The notes beneath the pieces were generated by a model, which was given only the letters and a program-made list of their open reading frames with translations, was not told where the DNA came from and ran no database searches. Of a DNA stretch of 64,000 nucleotides, positions 17,368 to 26,086 are shown one piece after another. A program made the position numbers and the translations under genes. How positions within the stretch are numbered: the first letter of the stretch is position 1; the number at the start of each line of letters is the position of its first letter. This stretch comes from Coriobacteriia bacterium (GTDB lineage: Bacteria > Actinomycetota > Coriobacteriia > Anaerosomatales > PALSA-660): the NCBI GenBank assembly GCA_030652345.1, contig JAUSAU010000086.1:1-64000 (forward strand), given 5' to 3'.

Positions 17368-18438
17368 TCAGAGCCCCTCTCGAACACTGCGGCGCACCTC
17401 TGTGGCGACGCGCTCCAGCGGAACGACCACTTGCGCGGCGCCAAGCTTGACGGCGGCACCGGGCATGCCCCACACGGTCGATGTCGCCTCGTCCTGGGCG
17501 ATGGTGCGCCCTCCTGCATCCTTGATGGCGAGCAGCCCCCTGGCCCCGTCGGAACCCATACCCGTCAGTACCACGCCCGTCGCCTTGGCTCCGAAGTCCG
17601 CTGCGGCGCTCTCGAACAGCGGATCGGCGGACGGCTTGACGCCGTGCAGGTTCGGGCCGTCCTCCAACACCAGTCGAGTCAGCCGGCCGGGCCGACCCTC
17701 GACCCGCATATGCGTACCGTGCGGCGCCATATAGGCGCTGCCCGCCTCCACCCGCATACCATTCTCAGCCTCGACGACGGAGATCCCGCTGATGCGGCCA
17801 AGTCGGCGCGCGAGCGAGGCCGTGAAGCCCGCAGGCAGGTGCTGAACGACGACGTACGCGGCGGAGACATCGCCGGGCAACCCGGAGAAGACCTCCTCGA
17901 GAGCGGGTGGGCCGCCGGTCGATGCCGCCAACGCGACGATACGCTGCGGATCCTGCATCGATCCGGGCGGCAGGAGCACGGCGGGCATGATGAGATTGGT
18001 CGCGCCGCGACTCGCGGCACCCGCCGCGCGTCGCTTCTCCGGCGAGATGCGGTACGCCGTCTTGATCTTCTTGATCAGATAGTCGGAGAGCTCTGACAGC
18101 GATGTCGCGAAGCCCTGCTTCGGCTTGGGGATGAAGTCCACCGCGCCTGCAGACAGCGCCTGGTACGTCGTATCCGGGTCATCCATAGAGGAGAGCATGA
18201 GCACTCGGGCCTGCGAGTCCCGGTGGATGTAGCGAAGGGCGTCCAGGCCATCCATCTCGGGCATCTGCACATCGAGCGTGACGACATCGGGATGGAGATC
18301 CCGGACTCGCTCGACTGCCTCCACACCGTTGCGCGCGATACCCACGACCTCGATGCGTGGATCCAGACTGAGGGCATGCGTCAGCATCTGGCGGATGAGT
18401 GCCGAGTCGTCGACGACAAGGACGCGTATGGCCGGCAT
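17368..18438 (-). CDS. cheB: chemotaxis methylesterase/response regulator CheB
   Basis: The 356-residue protein has an N-terminal receiver (Asp56 in TLDVQMPEMDG) and a C-terminal esterase with the catalytic triad Ser173 (AASTGG), His200 (VVQHLP) and Asp297 (GMGSDGARG). It removes methyl groups from receptors upon phosphorylation by CheA. Its stop lies 1 nt before the cheA start. Confidence 0.95.
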   Translation of the reverse strand: MPAIRVLVVDDSALIRQMLTHALSLDPRIEVVGIARNGVEAVERVRDLHPDVVTLDVQMPEMDGLDALRYIHRDSQARVLMLSSMDDPDTTYQALSAGAVDFIPKPKQGFATSLSELSDYLIKKIKTAYRISPEKRRAAGAASRGATNLIMPAVLLPPGSMQDPQRIVALAASTGGPPALEEVFSGLPGDVSAAYVVVQHLPAGFTASLARRLGRISGISVVEAENGMRVEAGSAYMAPHGTHMRVEGRPGRLTRLVLEDGPNLHGVKPSADPLFESAAADFGAKATGVVLTGMGSDGARGLLAIKDAGGRTIAQDEATSTVWGMPGAAVKLGAAQVVVPLERVATEVRRSVREGL

Positions 18439-18455
18439 CGGTGAGCCTCAGCCCC

Positions 18456-18827
18456 CTAGCGCGGGGCGGACTGCAGACACTTCTTGACGGTCTCCAGCAC
18501 CTTGGTCGGCTGGAACGGCTTCACGAGGAAGTCCATCGCCCCGGCCTCGAGTGCCTCCACGATCATCTTCTGCTGCCCCATAGCGCTCACCATGAGCACT
18601 CGCGCGTCCTTGTCGATCCCCTTGATCGCGCGAAGCGCGTCGAGCCCGTTCATCTCGGGCATGGTGATGTCGAGCGTGACGAGGTCGGGCCGCAGCTCCT
18701 CGTACTTGTCCACGGCGTCGCGTCCGTTGACGGCCTCCTGGATGAGGTAGCCCTCCTTGGACAGGATGTCGCGGATCATCATCCGCATGAATGCGGCATC
18801 GTCCACGACGAGGATGGTCCTCGACAT
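18456..18827 (-). CDS. cheY: response regulator CheY
   Basis: This 123-residue single receiver domain has phospho-acceptor Asp53 (TLDITMPEMNG), an acidic pocket (VVDDAAF), a conserved Ser in MVSAMG and Lys in VKPF. Because no flagellar switch genes are seen, its output may be the type IV pilus machinery. The start abuts the cheW stop. Confidence 0.93.
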   Translation of the reverse strand: MSRTILVVDDAAFMRMMIRDILSKEGYLIQEAVNGRDAVDKYEELRPDLVTLDITMPEMNGLDALRAIKGIDKDARVLMVSAMGQQKMIVEALEAGAMDFLVKPFQPTKVLETVKKCLQSAPR

Positions 18828-19304
18828 CTAGCCCTCCCCCTCCGGTTGCTCGGCCTGCGCGCCCTCGTACTCCGCTCGCGGAAGCGCACGGTCGAGGTCC
18901 AGCAGGATGACGAGCCGGTCTCCATGGTGAACGACGCCCTGGAACGCCTCAGCGGTCTCAGACGACAACGCCGTCTGAGGCGGCGGCATGATGTCATCGA
19001 TGTTGATCGAGGCGACCTCGAGGGCCGCATCCACCGCGAGACCCACCGCCCCCGCCTCACTCTCGGCGACGACGATGCGGGAATGCGAGGAAGGCGTGAG
19101 AGCGGTGCCCAGCAGGCGCTTTGCAAGATTGACGACCGGGATGACGCGGCCCCGGAGGTTGATCACGCCCTCGACGGCCGCAGGCGCACGAGGGACGGGT
19201 GTCGCCGCCTCCCATCGGATGACCCCGCTGACGCTCCCGATCGGGAGGCCGTAGGACTCGGCGCCGACGCGGAACAGGACGTACTGTCTGGTCCCGCTCG
19301 TCAC
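18828..19304 (-). CDS. cheW: chemotaxis coupling protein CheW
   Basis: The 158-residue CheW fold ([38 protein letters not shown]) bridges receptors and CheA. The ATG overlaps the stop of the receptor gene upstream (ATGA), so stoichiometry is probably set by translational coupling. Confidence 0.93.
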   Translation of the reverse strand: MTSGTRQYVLFRVGAESYGLPIGSVSGVIRWEAATPVPRAPAAVEGVINLRGRVIPVVNLAKRLLGTALTPSSHSRIVVAESEAGAVGLAVDAALEVASINIDDIMPPPQTALSSETAEAFQGVVHHGDRLVILLDLDRALPRAEYEGAQAEQPEGEG

Positions 19305-20626
19305 GAACGATCGCCCTCGATGCGGAAGATGTGCACCGACTCTTCAAGTCGATGCGCCATATCGGCCAGATCCTGCGCCGAGGACGAGACCTCCTGCATA
19401 CAGGCGGTCTGCTCCTCGGCCGCCGCGGCGGTCTCTTCGGCCGAAGCTGCGTTCTGCTCGACCACGGCAGCTATGTCGTGCATGGCTCGATCGACAGCGA
19501 CCGTGCGATCCCGCTGCTCAGCCATCGAGGCGGCGATGCGGTCGGCGAGGCCGGCGGTACGCTGGACTGCGTCGGTGATGTCCGCGAGCACGGTGCCGCT
19601 GCGGCCCACGACCTGGGTACCCATCGCGACCTCGCGCGTGCCGATCTCCATGTATTTGACCGCCTTCGCGGTCTCGGTCTGCACTTCCTTGATGAGTTCG
19701 CCGATCTGCTCGGCCGCCTTGCCCGAACCCTCGGCCAGCTTGCCGACCTCCTCGGCCACGACCGCGAACCCGCGCCCGGACTCTCCGGCGCGGGCCGCCT
19801 CGATGGCCGCGTTGAGCGAGAGGAGGTTGGTCTGGTCGGCGATCGAGGTGATGACGTCGACGATCTTGCCGATCTCGGATGAACGATGCCCGAGCAGCTC
19901 GACGGAGGCGGCGAGCGTCTCGATCGCCGTCTGGACCTCGGCGATCTTGTTCACGGCCTCGTCGGTCGCCTCGCGACCCTGAGCTGCGTAGCGGGCCGCC
20001 TCCTGACTGATCAGCGTGGCCTGGTTGGCCTGCTCGGAGACGGTGTTGACCGTGGCGACGATCGCCTCGACGGCGCTGGTCGTCTCCTCGACCTTACGGG
20101 ACTGCAGCTCGGCCCCGTGCGCGATCTGCTGGACGGAGGTCGAGATCTCCATGGTCGAGGAGTTGATCTCCTCTGATGATGCCGACAGTTCGGTGGCGGC
20201 CGCGGAGACGGACTCGGCGGAGCGTCGCACGTTGCCCGCGATATCACCGAGGGATTCGATGAGTCGGTTGCACTCGTCCGTGAGCACCCCGATCTCGTCG
20301 TGGTTATGGATCGAGGCACGAACGGTGAGATCGCCCTCGCCTGCACAGGACATCACCTCGCCGACCTCGCGCAGGGGCACCAGGATACGGCTGCGGAAGG
20401 CCCGGCTCCACGCCATCTGACCGGGGACCGCGACGACGATCATCGCGATGCCGCCGAAGACGACCATCTCGAGCATGTGGAACGGCGTGGGCTTGAAGAC
20501 GATCCACGCGATCACCGCGCACACGAGAAGCCCGAACAGCACCGCCGGGCCGATGGTCGCCCATGTCCTGATCGCGAACTGGGTCTCGAGGCTTTCCCGG
20601 ACCGTGATCGTGTTGCGTCGCGCCAC
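19301..20626 (-). CDS. methyl-accepting chemotaxis protein with HAMP domain
   Basis: A GTG at 20626 with GGAGG 5 nt upstream gives 441 residues; an in-frame ATG at 20641 is possible. Two hydrophobic segments ([17 protein letters not shown] and [17 protein letters not shown]) are separated by only about ten residues, so no extracellular sensor is present. A HAMP domain and a full signalling hairpin follow ([20 protein letters not shown]). It is the first gene of the mcp-cheW-cheY-cheB-cheA-cheC-cheD run. Confidence 0.92.
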   Translation of the reverse strand: MARRNTITVRESLETQFAIRTWATIGPAVLFGLLVCAVIAWIVFKPTPFHMLEMVVFGGIAMIVVAVPGQMAWSRAFRSRILVPLREVGEVMSCAGEGDLTVRASIHNHDEIGVLTDECNRLIESLGDIAGNVRRSAESVSAAATELSASSEEINSSTMEISTSVQQIAHGAELQSRKVEETTSAVEAIVATVNTVSEQANQATLISQEAARYAAQGREATDEAVNKIAEVQTAIETLAASVELLGHRSSEIGKIVDVITSIADQTNLLSLNAAIEAARAGESGRGFAVVAEEVGKLAEGSGKAAEQIGELIKEVQTETAKAVKYMEIGTREVAMGTQVVGRSGTVLADITDAVQRTAGLADRIAASMAEQRDRTVAVDRAMHDIAAVVEQNAASAEETAAAAEEQTACMQEVSSSAQDLADMAHRLEESVHIFRIEGDRS

Positions 20627-20683
20627 GCACGCCTCCCTCATCCGGCCGTCGCACGCGGCGATGACCCTCCCCTGCCTGACGCG

Positions 20684-20699
20684 ATTCTACTGTATACAG
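20684..20699 (-). promoter_or_regulatory. -10 box abutting a 10-bp palindrome
   Basis: On the minus strand TAGAAT (20689-20684) directly follows the palindrome CTGTATACAG (20699-20690). It lies about 60 nt upstream of the receptor gene. The palindrome could be an operator controlling the chemotaxis operon. GC-rich repeats lie just upstream. Confidence 0.4.
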
Positions 20700-20770
20700 A
20701 GCGCGCGCACTACGCGGGCGCGCGCACGGAGCGTGCGTGGTCCCGCCCGTGGGTCTGAGCGGCTGCCGGA

Positions 20771-21604
20771 TCAGCGCTTCCGATAGATGCGCTCTCGTCC
20801 AGAAACGGTGTCGAAGCACCCGACGACACCGGGTGCCATCTTCTCGCTCCGGCCGAGGACGAGGTGGCCGCCGCGCGCGAGCGCCGAGCAGAAGGAGTCG
20901 AGCACGCGCGCCTGCTGCTCCCGTGTGAAGTAGGTGAACACATTGCGGCAGAAGATCAGGTCGACGACTTTGATCGGCGGGTCCTGGAACAGGTTGAGGG
21001 GCCGGAACCGCACCAGTCGCGTGATCTCCGGTTTGAACGAGAAGGTATCTCCGGAGACCGTGACGTAGCGGGCCTGATCCTCGCGGGGGATGTGCGAGAG
21101 CTTCGCGACGTCGTAGCGGTTGGCCGCGGCGACCGCAAGCGCCCCGGGATCGATGTCGGTGCCGGTCACGGTCAACATGAACCCGGGAGCGTCGGCACCG
21201 AGCGCCGAGTGGAAGCACATCGCAAGCGTGTACGCCTCTTCGCCCGTCGCGCAGCCCGCGGACCAGACACGGATGATCCGCTGACGCCCCTTGCGCTTGG
21301 CATCGACGATCGACGGCACGACCTCGTCCCGGAACAGGCGATAGACGGGAGGGTCGCGGAAGAACTCCGTGACGTTGATCGTGAGCGCGTCGAGCATGCG
21401 GGCGTACTCCTCGGGGTGATCCTCGATGTAGCGGGAGTACTGCCGGTACGTGTGCATGCCGAGCGCACGCAAACGCGACGCGATGCGCCGCTCGACGTAC
21501 GCTCGCCGATACTGGGCGAGGTCGAGCCCGCGCTCGCGGTCGACCTTCTCCAGCAGTTTGGCTATGTCCCCCCGATAGACCGTCTCGGGAACCGGCCGTT
21601 CCAC
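20771..21604 (-). CDS. cheR: chemotaxis protein methyltransferase CheR
   Basis: The 277-residue protein (GTG start) has the CheR all-alpha N-terminal domain and the SAM-binding methyltransferase domain (VWSAGCATGEEAYTLAM, TGTDIDPGAL, DLIFCRNVFTYF). It methylates receptor glutamates. It is separated from the downstream receptor gene by about 145 bp containing a promoter-like site. Confidence 0.95.
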   Translation of the reverse strand: MERPVPETVYRGDIAKLLEKVDRERGLDLAQYRRAYVERRIASRLRALGMHTYRQYSRYIEDHPEEYARMLDALTINVTEFFRDPPVYRLFRDEVVPSIVDAKRKGRQRIIRVWSAGCATGEEAYTLAMCFHSALGADAPGFMLTVTGTDIDPGALAVAAANRYDVAKLSHIPREDQARYVTVSGDTFSFKPEITRLVRFRPLNLFQDPPIKVVDLIFCRNVFTYFTREQQARVLDSFCSALARGGHLVLGRSEKMAPGVVGCFDTVSGRERIYRKR

Positions 21605-21663
21605 ATGACCCCCAACCCGAGCGCGGAGGGTCCGACAGGCCCTCCTTCCTGCGCTTTCCTCAG

Positions 21664-21693
21664 TTTACGCCACTATGGACCGCGCGGTATCAT
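21664..21693 (+). promoter_or_regulatory. promoter of the L,D-transpeptidase gene
   Basis: TTTACG (21664-21669) and TATCAT (21688-21693) are 18 bp apart. Transcription would begin near 21700, which supports the ATG at 21726 over the in-frame ATG at 21675. Confidence 0.5.
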
Positions 21694-21725
21694 TCGTGTG
21701 CTACGGCCCCGGGGAAGAGGACTGC

Positions 21726-22763
21726 ATGTATCGCGACTCGCTCTCGACCAGGATCCTCGCGGTTCTTCTGATCGCGTCGCTCGCCATCTTCTCCGTCGGA
21801 TTCACATGGGCTGCTGTCGACGACTATGCGACGCGCACCGTGCTGCCCGCTGGGGCGGCGGTCGACGGCGTTCCGATCGGCGGCATGCCCTACGAGAAGG
21901 CCCTCCAGACCGTCGAGGACAAGGTCCGGGGGCCGCTGCTCGAGCCGGTGTCGGTGACGTTCGCCGGGACCGCCGTCTCGATCGACCCCAAGGAGTACGT
22001 GGAGGTCGACGTCGCGAGCATGGTCGCAGAGGCCGGACACCCGAAGGCGGACTCCACGCTGCCCGAGCGCGTGTGGCAGCGCGTGAGTGGCGCGCCCGTC
22101 GGACACGACGTTGCGACGCGACTCAAGGTCGACTCCGCGAAGCTCGCCGCCTGGGCGACGGGAATCAAGACGCAGGTCACCGTGGCCGCAGTCGACGCCA
22201 CGATCAACGTCGTCGGGCAGTCGCTCAAGTTCAAGCAGTCGAAGGACGGGTCGACGATCGAGGAGTCGGCCGCCGTCGCAGCGGTCACCGCAGCGCTCCT
22301 GGACGGCCGGAAGACGGTCGCTCTGACCGAGATACCGGTCAAGCCGCGGATCACCGACGCCGCGCTCAAGAAGACCATCTTCGTCGTGCGCAGCAAGCGC
22401 TCGCTCACGCTCTACAACGGGACGACGCTCGAGAAGGCATACCGGTGCGCCGTCGGCACTCCGGAATTCCCGACGCCGCTGGGTTGGTTCAAGATCGTGC
22501 AGAAGCGCTACCGTCCCACGTGGTCGAACCCCGGCAGCGACTGGGCCAAGAGCATGCCCGCGTACATACCCCCCGGGCCGGGCAACCCGCTCGGCACGCG
22601 CGCCCTGAATCTGGACGCGTCGGGTATCCGCATCCACGGGACGAACAAGGACTATTCGATCGGGACCGCCGCTTCCCATGGCTGCATGCGGATGCACATG
22701 TGGGATGTCGAGGACCTCTACGACCGCGTCCCGGTCGGGACGCGCGTCATCATCGTCAGGTAA
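21726..22763 (+). CDS. L,D-transpeptidase (YkuD) with N-terminal membrane anchor
   Basis: The 345-residue protein begins at ATG 21726 (GAGG 5 nt upstream). Residues 7-27 are a signal-anchor. Residues 40-230 resemble the PG_binding_4 region of VanW/YoaR-type proteins (VDGVPIGGMPYEKALQTVED). Residues about 235-345 are the YkuD domain, with RIHGTNKDYSIGTAASHGCM containing the catalytic His/Ser/Gly/Cys. It forms 3-3 crosslinks in peptidoglycan or attaches proteins to it. It is transcribed divergently from cheR. Confidence 0.9.
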   Translation: MYRDSLSTRILAVLLIASLAIFSVGFTWAAVDDYATRTVLPAGAAVDGVPIGGMPYEKALQTVEDKVRGPLLEPVSVTFAGTAVSIDPKEYVEVDVASMVAEAGHPKADSTLPERVWQRVSGAPVGHDVATRLKVDSAKLAAWATGIKTQVTVAAVDATINVVGQSLKFKQSKDGSTIEESAAVAAVTAALLDGRKTVALTEIPVKPRITDAALKKTIFVVRSKRSLTLYNGTTLEKAYRCAVGTPEFPTPLGWFKIVQKRYRPTWSNPGSDWAKSMPAYIPPGPGNPLGTRALNLDASGIRIHGTNKDYSIGTAASHGCMRMHMWDVEDLYDRVPVGTRVIIVR

Positions 22764-22787
22764 CCAGGCCCGCAGGACCTGAGGGGA

Positions 22788-22820
22788 CAGAAGCCCGGTG
22801 AGCACGCCGCCGGGCTTCTG
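22788..22820. terminator. bidirectional hairpin between convergent genes
   Basis: An 11-bp perfect inverted repeat, CAGAAGCCCGG (22788-22798) and CCGGGCTTCTG (22810-22820), has an 11-nt loop and no T-run. It lies between the convergent transpeptidase and cytochrome genes. Confidence 0.6.
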
Positions 22821-22891
22821 TGTGCCGGGGATCGGATGCGGCGCGGCGGCAGGGATGTCCACCCGGCGCGTGGCCGCAGCGTAACTGCGGC

Positions 22892-25855
22892 CTACGGGGC
22901 GTAACTGTGCGACGCCCCGCCGGTGTGACAGTCGTTGGCGCAGGAGCCGCCATTGGCCGGAGGCGCTGTGGTCGTCGCCACGAAGCCCACGTCGCTCCTC
23001 ATGAGGTGCGTCTCGGTAGCAGAACCGTGCGTGACATGGCACGAGCCGCATCCGAAGCCCAGACCGCCGGAGGCGGGGGCGCCGCTGTGACGGAAGTGGA
23101 GGGAGCGGGGCGCATACGCCGCGTCCGAGAAGTGGCTTGTGCCGGTCGTGTCGGCCGAGTCGCCGTAGACGGCGAACCGGTGGCACGAGTAGCACAGCGC
23201 TCCTGAGTCGTCGGAGCGCACGCCGAGGTACGGCACAGCGAGGATCGGCGCGGACTTCGACGTGTGCCCGCCCCTCGCCTGACCGCCTGATCGGCCGTCG
23301 TTGCCGTGACAGTTCGAGCAGTACAACACGCTGGTGTTCGACCAGCCGGAGACGAAGGAGTCGGGATTCGCCGTCGCCGCTGTCGATGCGGATTGGACCG
23401 CATGTACCGACGCGTTGGCCGGGTCGAACTCGGCGGCGACGTCCCTGCGGCCGCCAAGCGCCACGAACGACGAATGGCACTTGTAGCACACGCCGTAGGT
23501 CGTAGCCGAGCGTGCCGGTGCCCCGGAGGGTCCCGTTACGCCCCAAGCACCCCGGAGCGCCCCCTGGACCGCAGGAGCCGCAGCCGGCGACGTGGTGGCC
23601 TCATGCGCATCATGGCAGTCGGCGCAGGTGACGTGGCGCGCGAACGGGGCTGTCTCGGTGGAGACGTGGGTGACCGCGACCTCGTCGATCGGGTGCCGCG
23701 AGGGCAGGATCTGGCCGAGGTCGACCACGGCGAGTGCGGGGGCCGTTCCCGCCAGTTCGATCCCCCCGCCCGGGTAGGTCTTCGTCGGCGAGAGGGCCGC
23801 GCCGTTCTCCCGAAGGAGCTGCACAGATGGCGCCTTGGCCGTCGCATCGCGCGCCCAACGACCCGCGTTGCCGACCACGATCTCGACATGGCCATCGCCT
23901 TCGATATCGCCGGTGGCCAGTGTTCCGGACCGTACGGCGCTGCCGAGCGATGCTGAGACCGTGGTGGCCGTATCGAGTCCGTTGCCGGATCCGACCTGCG
24001 CGACGACGGCGACACTCGAATCGCCGGTCGCAGCGTCACTGAAGAGGACGACGACCTCGTCGCGCGAACCGGAGAAGACATCGGCGACGGCGACGGCCAC
24101 AGGCAGGCCCACCCCCGCGCTGACGGCGTAGTCGCTGAGGTTCGCGCCCTCCCCGGTGAGTATGCTCACCTCGGGCCCCGATGCGCTGCACACGACGATC
24201 TCCGACCCGGGGTTCGAGGCCCAGAGTTCCCCGATCGCGGGAGCGACCGGGTCGGCACCGACCGCGTGAGCGTTCAGCACGGCACTGCCCGAGTTCTCCG
24301 TGCAGACGTACATGGTGGCCGTGGTGCGGTTGGTGACCACGACGTCGGCGCGTGCTGTGTTCGTCACGTCGCCGCTCGCGATCCCCCACGGGCCCGTCGC
24401 TCCCACGAAGAGGGGACCGGCGACGGTCGCGAGGACCGAGCCGTTGCATTCGTACACGAACAACTCGCCCGCGGTGGTGACCAGGACGATCTCCTCGCGA
24501 TCCGTCCAGCCGGGCACGGTCTGCACGACGTTGGCGACCACGAGCGCGCGGGCGGATGCGCCCGCAGGGATCCCGACCGCGATCGGCTCGCGCGACAGAC
24601 CCGCGAGCGGATCCGGCTGCATGATGGTCAGCGTCGCCTCACCGGCATCGGCGACGACGACCTCGCGCGCTCCGTCGCCATCGATGTCTCCGGCTGCCAT
24701 GACCCCGGTCCGGCCCGCGGGACGGTACTCACGCGGGCCGATGAGGGCGCGGGGCGCAGTGCCGGTGGTATCGCGCGCGTAGACCGACAGCCTCGCAGCC
24801 CAGGAGGTCTCCGCGGAAGGGCGGTACGCTGCGACCAGTTCGAGCTGGGTCGCCTCGATCGAAGGTATGGCGAGCGATGAGGTGTCTGTCGAGGCGGCCG
24901 CACCCGGAGCATGGCACTGATCGCAGAGAGACCTGCCGCTCTTCTCCAGCAGCTTCGCGACCGTTCCGCCGGCTCCGTTCGAGCGTCCCATCGGCGCGTG
25001 GCAGACCTGGCACTCGCCGACGCGACGACCGGTCCCGGCCGGCACCCACTTGGCCGTGATGGGCACCCGCGTGGTCGAAAGCGCGTGTGTCGACCCCGCG
25101 TAGGTCGTCTCGCCCGACCACGTTGCGCGCGGATCCGGATGACACGCGAGACAGAACGTGCGGTCGTTCGCGGTGATGGTCGCGGTCGCCGGCGCCGCGC
25201 TCGGCACGACGCTGCCGACCAGCAGCGGCGGGATGCTCGAACCGTGCGGCTGGTGGCAGTTGCCGCAACGGATCGCAGTCCCGCTCGCCGGCACCGGCAT
25301 CGACGTGAAATGGCCCGTGCGTGCGTAGACGTCCAGACCGTCCCACCGCTCGTCCGCGCGCGCCGCATGGCAGGCCGCGCAGAACTCCTCACCCGAGAAG
25401 ACGGACGTCGTGCCGTCGAAAGAGCGCAGTAGGCGCGGATACGGAGTCCCGCTGGGCGTCCGGTCGGCGCCGTGACTGTCGTGGCACGAGGAGCACATCT
25501 TCGGGCTCGGCCCGTACGGCGATGTCAGCGGCGCGATCGAATGGGTCGAGACGAGCGTGAACGACGTCTCGACGTCGAAACTGCTTCCGAGCGAGCCGAC
25601 CCCGTGGCAGTTGAAGCAGAGGGCGACGTCTCCCCTGGCGCGATCCGTCGAAAGGATGAGCGAGGTGCCCGTGGTTATCGTGGACTCGCGAGTCCGGTAC
25701 GGAACCATGGTGGTCGCGGTGTGCGCACGATGGCAGATCGCGCACGTGTCGGTCGTCGTCGTCTCCGGCACATGCAGCGGCACGGCCGCCAGTGCGGCGG
25801 CCGGCACGAAGAGAACCGCAACGAGGGCGAATACGCCGATCGCACGGCGGATCAT
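22892..25855 (-). CDS. 14-haem cytochrome with an internal beta-propeller
   Basis: The proposed ATG at 25855 gives 987 residues with a signal peptide (AIGVFALVAVLFVPAAALAA); a GTG at 25882 would add 9 residues. Eight CXXCH motifs (CAICH, CFNCH, CSSCH, CAACH, CGNCH, CLACH, CQVCH, CDQCH) lie in residues 38-318. Residues about 330-735 hold about seven FG-GAP/VCBS-like blades (AAGDIDGDGAREVVVADAG, ASGDVTNTARADVVVTN, ATGDIEGDGHVEIVVGNAG). Five CXXCH (CADCH, CYKCH, CSNCH, CYSCH, CGSCH) and one CX3CH (CANDCH) follow in residues 744-980. There is no C-terminal anchor, so it is secreted or loosely wall-bound. It probably acts in extracellular electron transfer, with the propeller serving adhesion or docking (inference). 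Confidence 0.88.
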   Translation of the reverse strand: MIRRAIGVFALVAVLFVPAAALAAVPLHVPETTTTDTCAICHRAHTATTMVPYRTRESTITTGTSLILSTDRARGDVALCFNCHGVGSLGSSFDVETSFTLVSTHSIAPLTSPYGPSPKMCSSCHDSHGADRTPSGTPYPRLLRSFDGTTSVFSGEEFCAACHAARADERWDGLDVYARTGHFTSMPVPASGTAIRCGNCHQPHGSSIPPLLVGSVVPSAAPATATITANDRTFCLACHPDPRATWSGETTYAGSTHALSTTRVPITAKWVPAGTGRRVGECQVCHAPMGRSNGAGGTVAKLLEKSGRSLCDQCHAPGAAASTDTSSLAIPSIEATQLELVAAYRPSAETSWAARLSVYARDTTGTAPRALIGPREYRPAGRTGVMAAGDIDGDGAREVVVADAGEATLTIMQPDPLAGLSREPIAVGIPAGASARALVVANVVQTVPGWTDREEIVLVTTAGELFVYECNGSVLATVAGPLFVGATGPWGIASGDVTNTARADVVVTNRTTATMYVCTENSGSAVLNAHAVGADPVAPAIGELWASNPGSEIVVCSASGPEVSILTGEGANLSDYAVSAGVGLPVAVAVADVFSGSRDEVVVLFSDAATGDSSVAVVAQVGSGNGLDTATTVSASLGSAVRSGTLATGDIEGDGHVEIVVGNAGRWARDATAKAPSVQLLRENGAALSPTKTYPGGGIELAGTAPALAVVDLGQILPSRHPIDEVAVTHVSTETAPFARHVTCADCHDAHEATTSPAAAPAVQGALRGAWGVTGPSGAPARSATTYGVCYKCHSSFVALGGRRDVAAEFDPANASVHAVQSASTAATANPDSFVSGWSNTSVLYCSNCHGNDGRSGGQARGGHTSKSAPILAVPYLGVRSDDSGALCYSCHRFAVYGDSADTTGTSHFSDAAYAPRSLHFRHSGAPASGGLGFGCGSCHVTHGSATETHLMRSDVGFVATTTAPPANGGSCANDCHTGGASHSYAP

Positions 25856-25974
25856 ATGCAGAATGTTCGACTTCAACTGCACGCGGGCGTCCGTACACAT
25901 CTCCCGGTGTCCTGGCATCCACCGGTGTCCGAAGTCGCCATCGCCCCCCCATCCGGCATCAAGAGATCGCTTTG

Positions 25975-26086
25975 ACACACGCCTACCGGGGCGTGTGGCA
26001 CGCGGCTGCCCAGCATACCGGCGATACGCACCGACCGCTTCTCTCTCGATCACGATGAGCGACCCTTACCCAACGCTTGGATTATA
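25975..26086 (-). promoter_or_regulatory. promoter and leader of the 14-haem cytochrome gene
   Basis: A perfect TATAAT (26086-26081) overlaps the stop codon of the upstream NHL gene; no good -35 box was found. Transcription from it gives a leader of about 220 nt. The leader contains an 8-bp hairpin (CACACGCC/GGCGTGTG, around 25975-25996). I found no match to a known riboswitch in this leader. Confidence 0.45.

Noticed and set aside
20864..22801. Plus-strand open frame of 645 codons over cheR and the L,D-transpeptidase
   Set aside because: It is a shadow of cheR and an out-of-frame reading of the transpeptidase gene; no recognisable domain.
25856..26074. Cyclic-dinucleotide (GEMM) or cobalamin riboswitch before the 14-haem cytochrome
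   Set aside because: A CCGGTAGG string and a hairpin are present, but the conserved GEMM core and the B12 box are not.
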